Shown here one piece after another: positions 7,987-15,900 of a stretch of 32,081 nt of DNA (position 1 is the first letter of the stretch; the number at the start of each line of letters is the position of its first letter). Both the position numbers and the translations under genes were made by a program. This stretch comes from Pseudomonas sp. UBA2684. Lineage in GTDB: Bacteria > Pseudomonadota > Gammaproteobacteria > Pseudomonadales > Pseudomonadaceae. The DNA lies in contig DELY01000025.1 in assembly GCA_002354655.1 (NCBI GenBank), positions 253-32,333 of the forward strand. The letters are read 5' to 3'. The notes under the pieces are model-generated. The model was given only the letters and a program-made list of their open reading frames with translations, was not told the origin of the DNA and did no database searches.

Positions 7987-8421
7987 ATGACGCGCAAGCA
8001 CCTTCCTCCCTTTATCCAGCCCGGTGAGCGGGTGGTGCTGTTCGATGGGGTATGCAAACTGTGCAACGGCTGGGTGAAGTTTCTGATCCGCCACGATCAC
8101 GCGCAGCGTTTGCGCCTGGCCGCCGTGCAGTCGCCAGAGGGGCAGGCGCTCCTCGAATGGTTTGGCTTGCCCACCGAGCGTTTCGACAGCATGGTCTATA
8201 TAGAAGGCCCTGAGCTGTTCGTGCGCTCGACTGCGGTACTGCGAGTGGTTGCGCAGCTACCTTGGCCGTGGCGTGGTTTCGCCTGGTTGCGGGTGTGCCC
8301 GCGCCCGCTGCGCGATTGGTGTTATGAGCGCATCGCCCTGAACCGCTACCGCCTGTTTGGTCGCTACGACAGTTGCCTGTTGCCCGACCCCGATCATGCC
8401 CGGCGTTTTCTGCATCGTTGA
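7987..8421 (+). CDS. DCC family thiol-disulfide oxidoreductase (DUF393)
   Basis: A 144-residue protein with the DUF393/DCC hallmark FDGVCKLCNG near the N-terminus: Asp20 and the CxxC pair Cys23/Cys26, a thioredoxin-like redox motif. No signal peptide is seen, so it is probably cytoplasmic. The C-terminus carries YDSCLLPDPD, also typical of the family. The start is firm: AGGAG at 7976-7980, 6 bases before the ATG. Members are predicted thiol-disulfide oxidoreductases; physiological substrate unknown. A MITE-like repeat begins about 60 bases after the stop. Confidence 0.88.
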   Translation: MTRKHLPPFIQPGERVVLFDGVCKLCNGWVKFLIRHDHAQRLRLAAVQSPEGQALLEWFGLPTERFDSMVYIEGPELFVRSTAVLRVVAQLPWPWRGFAWLRVCPRPLRDWCYERIALNRYRLFGRYDSCLLPDPDHARRFLHR

Positions 8422-8480
8422 ATGACGCTTGCGTGCGCTTGATGTCGTGCTGTGGAGCCCCCATCTACTGCTGCAAGCGT

Positions 8481-8628
8481 TTAGCAGGCCGTTGAAACAC
8501 TACCTGCGTTGGCAATACTGCGTTAAAAACGGCCTCGGAATGCTCATTTACAGCTCGTAAACTGCGCTTCCTCGGCCGTTTTTGCCTTGTCTTGCCTGCC
8601 TCGCCTACGTTTTTCAACGGCCTGTTAA
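8481..8628. mobile_element. MITE-like palindromic repeat, copy 1
   Basis: A 148-base imperfect palindrome. Outer arms: 8481-8497 and 8612-8628 pair with one mismatch over 17 bases. Inner arms: AAAAACGGCC (8525-8534) and GGCCGTTTTT (8574-8583) are perfect. A central TTTAC-N5-GTAAA sits at 8547-8561. It is flanked by TA dinucleotides (8482-8483 and 8626-8627), as for elements that duplicate a TA target. A second copy in opposite orientation lies at 28101-28245 and shares the core around GGAATGCTCATTTACAG. It has no coding capacity, so a non-autonomous element is the best reading. Confidence 0.7.
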
Positions 8629-8704
8629 TCCGCTGGCCGCTGTGGCGCTCTGTCGGTTACGCGGATTGGCCAGGCGCAACCCCTCTGATTTGGTGCCCGT
8701 ACGC

Positions 8705-10483
8705 ATGCTTTCGATTCTGTCTTCCCGCCAGCGCAATGCTCTGCGCATGGCTTGGCGCTTTATTGCGCCGTATCGCGGTCGCGTGTTCGGGGCCTTGCTG
8801 GCGCTGATGTTTACCGCCGGCATCACCTTGTCCATGGGCCAGGGCATCAAGCTGCTGGTCGATCAGGGCCTGGCGACTCAGTCGCCGCAAGCGCTGCAAC
8901 AGTCCATCGGGCTGTTTTTCGTGTTGGTGCTGGCGCTGGCGATCGGCACTTTTACCCGCTTCTACCTGGTCTCGTGGATTGGCGAGCGGTTTGTCGCGGA
9001 TATCCGCAAGCGGGTGTTCAATCATCTGATCGACCTGCACCCGGGGTTCTATGAAAGCAACCGCAGTTCGGAGATCCAGTCGCGGCTGACCGCCGACACC
9101 ACGCTGCTGCAATCGGTGATTGGTTCGTCGCTGTCGATGGCGCTGCGCAACGCGATCATGCTGATCGGCGGCAGCGTACTGCTGGTGGTCACCAACCCGA
9201 AACTCAGCGGCATTGTGCTGCTGGCGCTGCCGTTGGTGGTGGCGCCGATCCTGATTTTCGGTCGTCGCGTGCGTCAATTGTCGCGCTTGAGTCAGGACCG
9301 CGTGGCCGATGTCGGCAGTTACGTCGGCGAAGTGCTCGGGCAGATCAAGACGGTGCAGGCTTACAACCACCAACGTGAGGACAAGCGCCGTTTCGGCCTG
9401 TCCGCCGAAGCCGCCTTCGACACTGCGCGCCAACGCATCGCCCAGCGCGCCTGGCTGATTACCGTGGTGATCGTGCTGGTGCTCGGCGCGGTCGGGGTGA
9501 TGCTCTGGGTCGGCGGCATGGACGTGATTGCCGGGCGGATTTCCGGCGGTGAGTTGGCCGCCTTCGTGTTCTACAGCCTGATCGTCGGTTCGGCCTTCGG
9601 CACGCTCAGCGAGGTGATCGGCGAGCTGCAACGCGCCGCCGGCGCCGCCGAGCGCATCGCCGAGCTGTTGCAGGCGCGCAATGAAATTACCCCGCCGACG
9701 GCCGATGGCCTGACGCTGGCGCAGCCGGTGCAAGGGCGTATCGAGTTGCAGGGGCTGCGGTTTGCCTACCCCTCGCGGCCCGACAGCTTCGCCGTGGACG
9801 GCATCGACCTCCAGGTCGCGCCGGGCGAAACCCTGGCCTTGGTCGGCCCGTCTGGCGCGGGCAAGTCGACGCTGTTCGACCTGCTGCTACGGTTTTTCGA
9901 CCCGCAACAGGGCCGCATCCTGATCGACGGTGTGCCGATCCAGCAGCTTGACCCGCGCGAACTGCGCAGCAGCTTTGCCCTGGTGTCGCAGACCCCGGCG
10001 CTGTTCTTCGGCTCGGTGGAAGACAATATTCGCTACGGCAAAACCACTGCCAGCCTGGCCGAGGTCGAAGCGGCAGCCAAAGCTGCGCATGCCCACGAAT
10101 TCATCATGAAGCTGCCGGACGGCTACCAGACCCACCTGGGCGATGCCGGGCTGGGGTTGTCCGGTGGTCAGCGCCAGCGTCTGGCGATTGCCCGCGCCTT
10201 GCTGGTGGATGCGCCGATTCTTCTGCTCGATGAAGCCACCAGCGCCCTGGACGCGGAAAGCGAGCACCTGATCCAGCAAGCGCTGCCGCGTCTGATGCAA
10301 GGCCGCACCACCCTGGTCATCGCCCACCGTCTGGCCACGGTGAAGAGTGCCGACCGCATCGCGGTGATCGAACACGGCAAGCTGGCCGCCATCGGCCCCC
10401 ACAGTGAGCTGGTCAACAGTAGCCCGTTGTACGCGCGCTTGGCCGAGTTGCAGTTCAGCAGTGAGGTAGAAGCGTTTAATTGA
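8705..10483 (+). CDS. MsbA-type ABC exporter (permease-ATPase fusion)
   Basis: A 592-residue half-transporter: an N-terminal six-helix exporter domain (about 20-310), then an ATP-binding domain with Walker A GPSGAGKST (381-389), signature LSGGQ (485-489), Walker B ILLLDEATSALD and the switch His in IAHRL. This is the layout of MsbA and multidrug/lipid exporters that work as homodimers in the inner membrane. The reading frame is open another 123 bases upstream, but that part lies in the MITE-like repeat and adjoining non-conserved sequence. ATG 8705, giving MLSILSSRQRNALRMAW, is preferred although its Shine-Dalgarno is poor. True MsbA is usually next to lpxK, which is absent here, so this is a paralogue of unknown substrate. 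Confidence 0.9.
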   Translation: MLSILSSRQRNALRMAWRFIAPYRGRVFGALLALMFTAGITLSMGQGIKLLVDQGLATQSPQALQQSIGLFFVLVLALAIGTFTRFYLVSWIGERFVADIRKRVFNHLIDLHPGFYESNRSSEIQSRLTADTTLLQSVIGSSLSMALRNAIMLIGGSVLLVVTNPKLSGIVLLALPLVVAPILIFGRRVRQLSRLSQDRVADVGSYVGEVLGQIKTVQAYNHQREDKRRFGLSAEAAFDTARQRIAQRAWLITVVIVLVLGAVGVMLWVGGMDVIAGRISGGELAAFVFYSLIVGSAFGTLSEVIGELQRAAGAAERIAELLQARNEITPPTADGLTLAQPVQGRIELQGLRFAYPSRPDSFAVDGIDLQVAPGETLALVGPSGAGKSTLFDLLLRFFDPQQGRILIDGVPIQQLDPRELRSSFALVSQTPALFFGSVEDNIRYGKTTASLAEVEAAAKAAHAHEFIMKLPDGYQTHLGDAGLGLSGGQRQRLAIARALLVDAPILLLDEATSALDAESEHLIQQALPRLMQGRTTLVIAHRLATVKSADRIAVIEHGKLAAIGPHSELVNSSPLYARLAELQFSSEVEAFN

Positions 10484-10486
10484 GGC

Positions 10487-10551
10487 TGTGGGAGGGGCTT
10501 TAGCCGCGATCAGGGTCGTGATTTTGCTCCGTCGCGGCTAAAGCTTCTGCC
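10487..10551. repeat. REP pair between convergent genes
   Basis: Inverted REP units: ggaggggctttagccgcga (10491-10509) and tcgcggctaaagcttctgcc (10532-10551). The first begins four bases after the ABC transporter stop, and the pair separates it from the convergent RhtA-like gene. A hairpin here could protect both mRNA 3' ends or limit readthrough. Confidence 0.8.
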
Positions 10552-10573
10552 ATCAGCGCGTGACTCAGATGAC

Positions 10574-11446
10574 TTAAAGCGGCTTGGCTTTCGGTCTGAT
10601 GGTGGCCGCGGCGCCGGCCGAGGCGAGGATAATCGCGCTGATGGCCAGCCATTGGCTCAGGCTCAGGCGTTCGCTCAGGAACAGCAGGCCGGAGAGGGCA
10701 GCGATGGCCGGCTCCATGCTCATCAGGATGCTGAAGGTGCGCGCTGGCAGGCGGGTCAGTGCGACCATTTCCAGGCTATAAGGCAGGGCCGAGGAGAGCA
10801 CCGCCACGCCGAGGGCAATCGGCAGCAGGTCCAGCGAGAACAGGCTGCCACCGGCCTGCGACAAGCCAATCGGGAAGACCAGCAGCGCGGCGACGATAGT
10901 GCCCAGCGCTACGGTATGCGAACCATGCTCGGCGCCGGCCTTTTGCCCGAAGACGATATACAGCGCCCAGCACAGGCCCGCCGCCAAGGCCAGGGCCATG
11001 CCCACGGGGTCGAGTTGCACGTCGGCCTGCGGGTTCGGTAACAGCAGCCACAGCCCGAATACCGCCAGGGCAATCCAGACGAAATCGAGCAGCCGCCGTG
11101 AGGAAAACAGCGCCAGGGCCAGCGGGCCGGTGAACTCCAGTGCCACCGCGATGCCAAGCGGAATGGTCTTCAGCGACAGGTAGAACAGCAGGTTCATCGC
11201 CCCCAGGGACAGGCCGTAGGCCAGCAGTGAGCGGCTCGACGCGAGGCTCAGGCGTGCTCGCCAGGGGCGCATCAACAGGCACAGGATCAACGCCGCCAGG
11301 CTCAGGCGCAGGGCGGTGGTGCCGGCTGCGCCGATCAGCGGGAACAGGCCTTTGGCCAAGGACGCACCGCTCTGGATGGAAATCATGGCCACCAACAGCA
11401 AGGCGATGGGCAATACGACCGGGGATAGCGCAGACGAGCGGGGCAT
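10574..11446 (-). CDS. rhtA: EamA/RhtA-like amino acid exporter
   Basis: A 290-residue inner-membrane protein with ten hydrophobic segments in two EamA repeats (drug/metabolite transporter superfamily). The N-terminal run SIQSGASLAKGLFPLIGAAG and GTTALRLSLAALIL match RhtA/YbiF, the threonine-homoserine exporter. ATG 11446 (MPRSSALSP) is preferred over an in-frame TTG 30 bases upstream; neither has a strong ribosome binding site. The gene follows ppnP on the same strand, but ppnP's terminator lies just upstream of this start, so it is probably a separate unit. The substrate is inferred from family only. Confidence 0.82.
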   Translation of the reverse strand: MPRSSALSPVVLPIALLLVAMISIQSGASLAKGLFPLIGAAGTTALRLSLAALILCLLMRPWRARLSLASSRSLLAYGLSLGAMNLLFYLSLKTIPLGIAVALEFTGPLALALFSSRRLLDFVWIALAVFGLWLLLPNPQADVQLDPVGMALALAAGLCWALYIVFGQKAGAEHGSHTVALGTIVAALLVFPIGLSQAGGSLFSLDLLPIALGVAVLSSALPYSLEMVALTRLPARTFSILMSMEPAIAALSGLLFLSERLSLSQWLAISAIILASAGAAATIRPKAKPL

Positions 11447-11474
11447 GAGGTGTCCGTGGGCGATCTGGAAATGC

Positions 11475-11497
11475 AAAACCGGCCGCGAGGGCCGGTT
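11475..11497 (-). terminator. Terminator of ppnP
   Basis: On the minus strand AACCGGCC (11497-11490) pairs perfectly with GGCCGGTT (11484-11477) around a 5-base loop and is followed by TTGCATTT. It lies about 20 bases after the ppnP stop codon. The T-run is short, so strength is uncertain. Confidence 0.65.
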
Positions 11498-11515
11498 CTG
11501 GTACTGCGCCGAACC

Positions 11516-11797
11516 TTAGCGGTATTCGCAGAGATAAGCCGTATCGACGGCGACTTTCAACTGGAACTTGCTGTCGGCCGGTACGGTGAACTGGCTACCG
11601 GCGTTAAAGGTTTCCCAGTTCTCGCTGCCCGGCAGTTTGACGCTCAGGGCGCCAGCGACGACATGCATCACTTCCAGCTGGCTGGTGCCGAACTCGTATT
11701 CGCCCGGTGCCATCACGCCAATGGTGGCCGGACCTTCAGCCATACCGAAGGCGATGGATTTGACGGTGCCGTCGAAGTATTCATTGACCTTGAACAT
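11516..11797 (-). CDS. ppnP: Pyrimidine/purine nucleoside phosphorylase PpnP
   Basis: A 93-residue cupin-fold protein of the PpnP (YaiE, DUF1255) family, which phosphorolyses several purine and pyrimidine nucleosides to base plus ribose 1-phosphate. It starts [17 protein letters not shown], the family's characteristic N-terminus, and contains the cupin strand [25 protein letters not shown] and the end [15 protein letters not shown]. Length matches the family (~94 aa). The frame stays open upstream, but ATG 11797 has GAGGAA 7 bases before it and starts at the conserved residue. A single-gene unit with its own terminator. Confidence 0.95.
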   Translation of the reverse strand: MFKVNEYFDGTVKSIAFGMAEGPATIGVMAPGEYEFGTSQLEVMHVVAGALSVKLPGSENWETFNAGSQFTVPADSKFQLKVAVDTAYLCEYR

Positions 11798-11961
11798 CTG
11801 CGATTCCTCGGGGAATGGGGTTGAGAAAGGCTCTTTAGCGACAATATGTTGATGACCCCACCCTACGGGTTCGGCGCCCAACAACTCGCGCATATACAGC
11901 CCCAAAAAGGGCGAGCAAGTATGCCCAAGCCTTTGTGGTGCGTCATCCGCTTTGCGCGGCT

Positions 11962-12504
11962 TTATAGCGGCAGCACCAGCGGTAACAGCCGGGCGGTATT
12001 ACGCGCATCGACCAGGGCACGATGTTGCTGGCCGCTGAACTGCAAACCGGCCAGTTGCAGGGCCGTGTTCAGGCCTACCGAACGCGGCAGTTGACGGGCT
12101 TCGGCGAAGCGCCGCTTGAGGTTCAGGTGCGCCACTTGGCTCAGGCAACTGACCAGGTGATGGCGCTGCCAATCCTGCTCCAGCTGGCGGCGGTCGTATT
12201 CGCCCCAACTGGCCCAACCGACCAGTCGCGGCTGGTGCGTCAGCAGCCAGCGCTCGAATTGCGGCCAGACGCTGGTCAAGGGCGCCGCGCTGTCGACATC
12301 GGCTTGGCTGATATGGGTGAGTTCGCGGCAGAAACTGGTCAGAAATGGCCGGCGCTGCGGCCGCACAAAACGCTGGAAGTGATCCACTTCATGACCGTCG
12401 GCACCCACCAGGCTGGCGCCGATTTCGATGATTTCCATGTCTTCCAGGGGCCAGCCGCCTTCTTCGGTGGTGGCCTCCAAATCAATTACCAACCAATGTC
12501 CCAT
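11962..12504 (-). CDS. 3'-5' exonuclease, DEDDh family
   Basis: A 180-residue DnaQ-like exonuclease domain protein. Exo I is LVIDLEATT (Asp8 and Glu10 as metal ligands). Exo II is in [17 protein letters not shown], and the DEDDh-type Exo III is [14 protein letters not shown] near the C-terminus. It resembles stand-alone ERI1/KapD-like nucleases more than the polymerase epsilon subunit. Such proteins trim single-stranded DNA or RNA 3' ends; the target here is unknown. ATG 12504 is supported by GGAGGG 6 bases upstream; the frame is open far beyond it, but that extension is antisense to the next gene and not real. Divergent from the dehydrogenase gene. Confidence 0.88.
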   Translation of the reverse strand: MGHWLVIDLEATTEEGGWPLEDMEIIEIGASLVGADGHEVDHFQRFVRPQRRPFLTSFCRELTHISQADVDSAAPLTSVWPQFERWLLTHQPRLVGWASWGEYDRRQLEQDWQRHHLVSCLSQVAHLNLKRRFAEARQLPRSVGLNTALQLAGLQFSGQQHRALVDARNTARLLPLVLPL

Positions 12505-12597
12505 AGGCCCTCCGTTGCGCTTGAGGCAGTATGCAAGGCTTTTATGGCTCGGCAAACCCCATGTTAGGCTGAGCTCCACTGGTTTTCGGAGGTGCGT

Positions 12598-13476
12598 ATG
12601 GCGAAGGTAGCCTTTATTGGGCTGGGCGTGATGGGGTATCCGATGGCGGGGCATTTGGCACGCGCCGGTCACCAGTTGTGCGTGTACAACCGCACGCCGG
12701 CTAAAGCAGCGCAATGGGCGGCGGAGTTTGCCGCAAGCAGTGCGCCAACCCCGCGTGAGGCGGCGCAGGGCGCCGAGTTCGTGATGGTGTGCGTGGGTAA
12801 CGACGACGACCTGCGCAGCGTGGTGCTGGGGGCTGATGGGGCGTTTGCCGGCATGGCACCGGGGGCAATATTGGTCGATCACACCACCGCCTCGGCGAAT
12901 GTCGCCCGTGAGCTGGCCGTGCAGGCCAGCGAGCGGCAACTGGGCTTTCTCGATGCGCCGGTATCCGGTGGTCAGGCCGGTGCGCAAAACGCGGCGCTGA
13001 CCATCATGGTCGGCGGCGAACCCGCGATGTATGCCCGTGCCGAGCCGGTGATCCAAACCTACGCGCGCATGGCCCGCCTGATGGGCGCGACCGGCAGTGG
13101 GCAGCTGACCAAGATGGTCAACCAGATTTGCATCGGCGGTTTGGTGCAAGGGTTGTCCGAAGCGCTGCATTTTGCCCAGTGCGCGGGGCTCGACGGCATG
13201 GCGGCGATGGAAGTGATCAGCAAAGGCGCGGCGCAATCCTGGCAGCTGGAAAATCGCCACAAGGCCATGTTGGCCGGCGAGTTCGACTTTGGTTTTGCAG
13301 TCGATTGGATGCGTAAAGACCTGTCGATCCTGCTCGACGAGGCACGGCACAACGGCGCGCAATTGCCGGTCACGGCGCTGGTCGACCAGTTCTACGCCGA
13401 CGTCCAGGCCATGGGCGGCGGCCGCTGGGACACCTCCAGCCTGATTGCCCGCCTGAAGGCTCCGCACAAGGCCTGA
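12598..13476 (+). CDS. NAD(P)-dependent beta-hydroxyacid dehydrogenase
   Basis: A 292-residue enzyme of the 3-hydroxyisobutyrate/6-phosphogluconate dehydrogenase family. It shows the Rossmann motif GLGVMG (8-13), the substrate-binding DAPVSGG (119-125), and the catalytic Lys172 and Asn175 in GSGQLTKMVNQ. Nearby relatives act on 3-hydroxyisobutyrate, tartronate semialdehyde, or glyoxylate/succinic semialdehyde. No valine-degradation or glyoxylate gene is adjacent, so the substrate stays open. GGAGG at 12588-12592 supports ATG 12598 over the GTG two codons earlier. Monocistronic by context. Confidence 0.9.
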   Translation: MAKVAFIGLGVMGYPMAGHLARAGHQLCVYNRTPAKAAQWAAEFAASSAPTPREAAQGAEFVMVCVGNDDDLRSVVLGADGAFAGMAPGAILVDHTTASANVARELAVQASERQLGFLDAPVSGGQAGAQNAALTIMVGGEPAMYARAEPVIQTYARMARLMGATGSGQLTKMVNQICIGGLVQGLSEALHFAQCAGLDGMAAMEVISKGAAQSWQLENRHKAMLAGEFDFGFAVDWMRKDLSILLDEARHNGAQLPVTALVDQFYADVQAMGGGRWDTSSLIARLKAPHKA

Positions 13477-13497
13477 GAGCTTGTGAAGTGCGACCAC

Positions 13498-13573
13498 CTC
13501 CAGGCTGCCGCCGGCGCCTGGAGCGTCCAGATCATGCCGACTGCACGGCGAAATGCGCCCCGTCGTGCAGTCG
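13498..13573. promoter_or_regulatory. Two tandem hairpins before the regulator gene
   Basis: Hairpin 1 has arms CTCCAGGC (13498-13505) and GCCTGGAG (13516-13523). Hairpin 2 has arms CGACTGCACG (13538-13547) and CGTGCAGTCG (13564-13573). Both are perfect. Neither is followed by a T-run. They may end the upstream dehydrogenase mRNA or be operators for the REC-EAL gene. A TATACT at 13609-13614 could be a -10 box, but I see no matching -35. Confidence 0.4.
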
Positions 13574-13680
13574 TAGTAGGCGAGCCCTGCGGTCTGATTT
13601 CTGCTGTCTATACTTCGCTGGCAGCCACCTCAGGAATGGCTGTGTTCTCCATCCTTTGGTGAGACAGGCAGGCGCCCTTC

Positions 13681-15900
13681 ATGGACGATCAAGTGCTTTT
13701 TTTCGATGACGAGACTTCCATCTGCTCGGACCAACCCGTGTGGCGGGTACTGGCGATTGACGATGATGTCGACTTTCAACGTGCCACCGCATTCGCCCTG
13801 AGCGAGCTGGAAGTGCTGGGCGGGCGCATCGAGTTGCAGCAAGCCTTCAGTTACCGTGAAGCCTCCATGTTGCTGGCCGAGCAACGTGACATCGCGCTGA
13901 TTTTTCTGGACGTGGTGATGGAGACCGACGATGCCGGCCTGCGGTTGGTCAAGGCCCTGCGCGAGGTCATCGGCAACGCCGAAACCCGTGTGGTGCTGCT
14001 GACCGGCGAACCGGGCATGGCGCCGGTGCAGGAGGTGATGCGCGATTACGACATCAACGATTACTGGACCAAAAGCGAGTTGACCGCCGAGCGTTTGCTG
14101 ACCGTGCTAACGGCCGGCGTGCGCGGCTACTCGCAGTTGCGCGCGGTGGCCCGGGCGCGGCGCGGTTTGCAGATGATCGTGGAGTCGAGCAACGCCTTGT
14201 TCTGCTCGAAAAACACCCGCGAATTGTCCTCCAAGATTCTTTCCGAAATTGCCTCATTGCTCGATCTGCAAGCCGAGGGCATCGTCTGTGTGCGGTCCGA
14301 GGAGGGCGACGCGCAGTCGGCTCCGGCGGTGCGTATCGTCAGTGCCAGCGGGCGTTTCTTCCGCGCCATCGACGGCAACCTGGATAGCCTGGACGATACC
14401 GACGTGGCAGCCGCACTGCGGCGCAGCTTGCAGGAGCAGCAAACGTTGCGCCTGGAAACCTGCACGGTGCTGTTCTTTTCACGCTTTCAGGCCGGCGCGG
14501 ATTACGCCTGCTATGTCGCCACCGAGCGACCGTTGGACGATACCGAACTGGAACTGCTCAAGGTATTCAGTGCCAGTATCAGCCGGGGTTTGTATAACGT
14601 TGCGCTGTTCAGTCGCTTGGAGGAGATGGCCTATCAGGACGATTTACTGAAAGTCCCCAACCGCAATGCACTGATCCGCATGCTTGACCTGACCTTGAAG
14701 GGCGAGTCGAAGGATGAGTGGGTGCTGGTGTTGATCGATATCGACAACTTTTCCGGCGCCAATACCGCGTTCGGCACCGGTTACGGCGACTTTATTCTCG
14801 GCCTGGTGGCGAAGAAACTGCGCGATGCCTTCGACGGCAGTGTCCTGATCGCCCGGGTTCGGGACGATCTGTTCGCCATTCTCGGGCCCGAGTCGCAGGT
14901 GCGCGCCGCGGATATCGTCGCCTTGTTCCGGCGGCATAATCGCCCTTATGAACTGGGCCAGGTGCACAGCCTGAGCAGCGTCACCTTGCGGTTGGCCGAT
15001 TTCACCGGCACTGCCAGCGTAGCGCTACAGGATGCCCGTTTGACCCTCAAGCAGGCCAAGCAGCTCGGCCATGATCAGCATGCGGTGTATGACCCGCACT
15101 TGCAGGGCGCGCACGCGGAGTCCTACCGCATGCTGTTGGCGCTACGCGATGCGGTCGAGGCCGGGCGCATCAGCATCGAGTTACAACCGCAGCTCGACTT
15201 GCGCACGCACAAGGTCATCGGCGTCGAAGCATTGGCGCGCTGGCGCCAGGCGGATGGCAGGATGGTGCCGCCGGTGCTGTTCATTCCGTTGGCCGAGGCG
15301 ACGGGCTACATCTTGCCGTTGGGCGATCTGTTGATGCGTTTGGCGTTGCAAGCCGCCAAGCAACTGGCCGAGGCGGGCTACCCGCAGATTCGCGTGGCGA
15401 TCAACGTCTCGGCGCCGCAATTGCTGCAGCGCGATTTCATCGAGCGCTTTACCAGCCACTTGCAGGCCGCCGGTGTGCGGCCGCAGCAGGTCGAGGTGGA
15501 AATCACTGAGTCGGTAGCCATGCGCACCTTCGAAACCGTGTGCGAACAACTGACGGCGTTGCGGCAGATGGGCGTGACCGTGGCCATCGATGATTTCGGC
15601 ACCGGTTTTTCCTCGCTCAGCTACTTGCGTTTGCTGCCTGCCGACCGCTTGAAGATCGACCGCAGCTTTGTCGAGGAGATCGGTGAACTGGCGGATCAGC
15701 AGATGATCGCCGAGGCGGTGATTCAAATCGCCGCGCGGGTCGGCATGCAAGTGATAGCCGAGGGTGTGGAAACCCAGCAGCAGGCCGATTGGATCTTGCA
15801 GCACGGTTGCCTGGAGGCGCAGGGTTATCTGTTTGCCAAACCGATGCCGTGTGCCGACTTGCTCACCTGGCTCGCCTCCTGGCCTGGGCGCCAGGCCTGA
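13681..15900 (+). CDS. REC-DUF3369-GGDEF(degenerate)-EAL response regulator
   Basis: A 739-residue response regulator for c-di-GMP turnover. Receiver domain (~20-145): acidic pocket Asp27-29, phospho-acceptor Asp77 (IFLDVVM), Thr108 and Lys131. A DUF3369 region follows (~150-310). The GGDEF domain is degenerate: the signature position reads RDDLF (394-398), so cyclase activity is not expected. The EAL domain is intact: EAL 516-518, Asn575, Glu607, DDFG 637-640, Lys658 and EGVE 694-697. It should hydrolyse c-di-GMP to pGpG when phosphorylated or activated; the GGDEF part may bind GTP as a regulator. The stop overlaps the histidine kinase start (TGATG), making the kinase its near-certain partner. 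ATG 13681 precedes the receiver by ~20 residues; its Shine-Dalgarno is weak. Confidence 0.93.
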   Translation: MDDQVLFFDDETSICSDQPVWRVLAIDDDVDFQRATAFALSELEVLGGRIELQQAFSYREASMLLAEQRDIALIFLDVVMETDDAGLRLVKALREVIGNAETRVVLLTGEPGMAPVQEVMRDYDINDYWTKSELTAERLLTVLTAGVRGYSQLRAVARARRGLQMIVESSNALFCSKNTRELSSKILSEIASLLDLQAEGIVCVRSEEGDAQSAPAVRIVSASGRFFRAIDGNLDSLDDTDVAAALRRSLQEQQTLRLETCTVLFFSRFQAGADYACYVATERPLDDTELELLKVFSASISRGLYNVALFSRLEEMAYQDDLLKVPNRNALIRMLDLTLKGESKDEWVLVLIDIDNFSGANTAFGTGYGDFILGLVAKKLRDAFDGSVLIARVRDDLFAILGPESQVRAADIVALFRRHNRPYELGQVHSLSSVTLRLADFTGTASVALQDARLTLKQAKQLGHDQHAVYDPHLQGAHAESYRMLLALRDAVEAGRISIELQPQLDLRTHKVIGVEALARWRQADGRMVPPVLFIPLAEATGYILPLGDLLMRLALQAAKQLAEAGYPQIRVAINVSAPQLLQRDFIERFTSHLQAAGVRPQQVEVEITESVAMRTFETVCEQLTALRQMGVTVAIDDFGTGFSSLSYLRLLPADRLKIDRSFVEEIGELADQQMIAEAVIQIAARVGMQVIAEGVETQQQADWILQHGCLEAQGYLFAKPMPCADLLTWLASWPGRQA

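Noticed and set aside
8582-8704. N-terminal extension of the ABC exporter
   Set aside because: It begins inside the palindromic repeat and does not resemble exporter N-termini; ATG 8705 gives a normal-length protein.
12505-13497. Upstream extension of the exonuclease frame
   Set aside because: The extension lies antisense to the dehydrogenase; ATG 12504 has a strong GGAGGG site and starts at the conserved exonuclease strand.
14718-14974. GGDEF domain as an active diguanylate cyclase
   Set aside because: The signature reads RDDLF instead of GGDEF, so catalysis is not expected.
15789-15899. N-terminal extension of the histidine kinase
   Set aside because: It lies within the regulator gene; the TGATG overlap start at 15900 precedes a proper first membrane helix.
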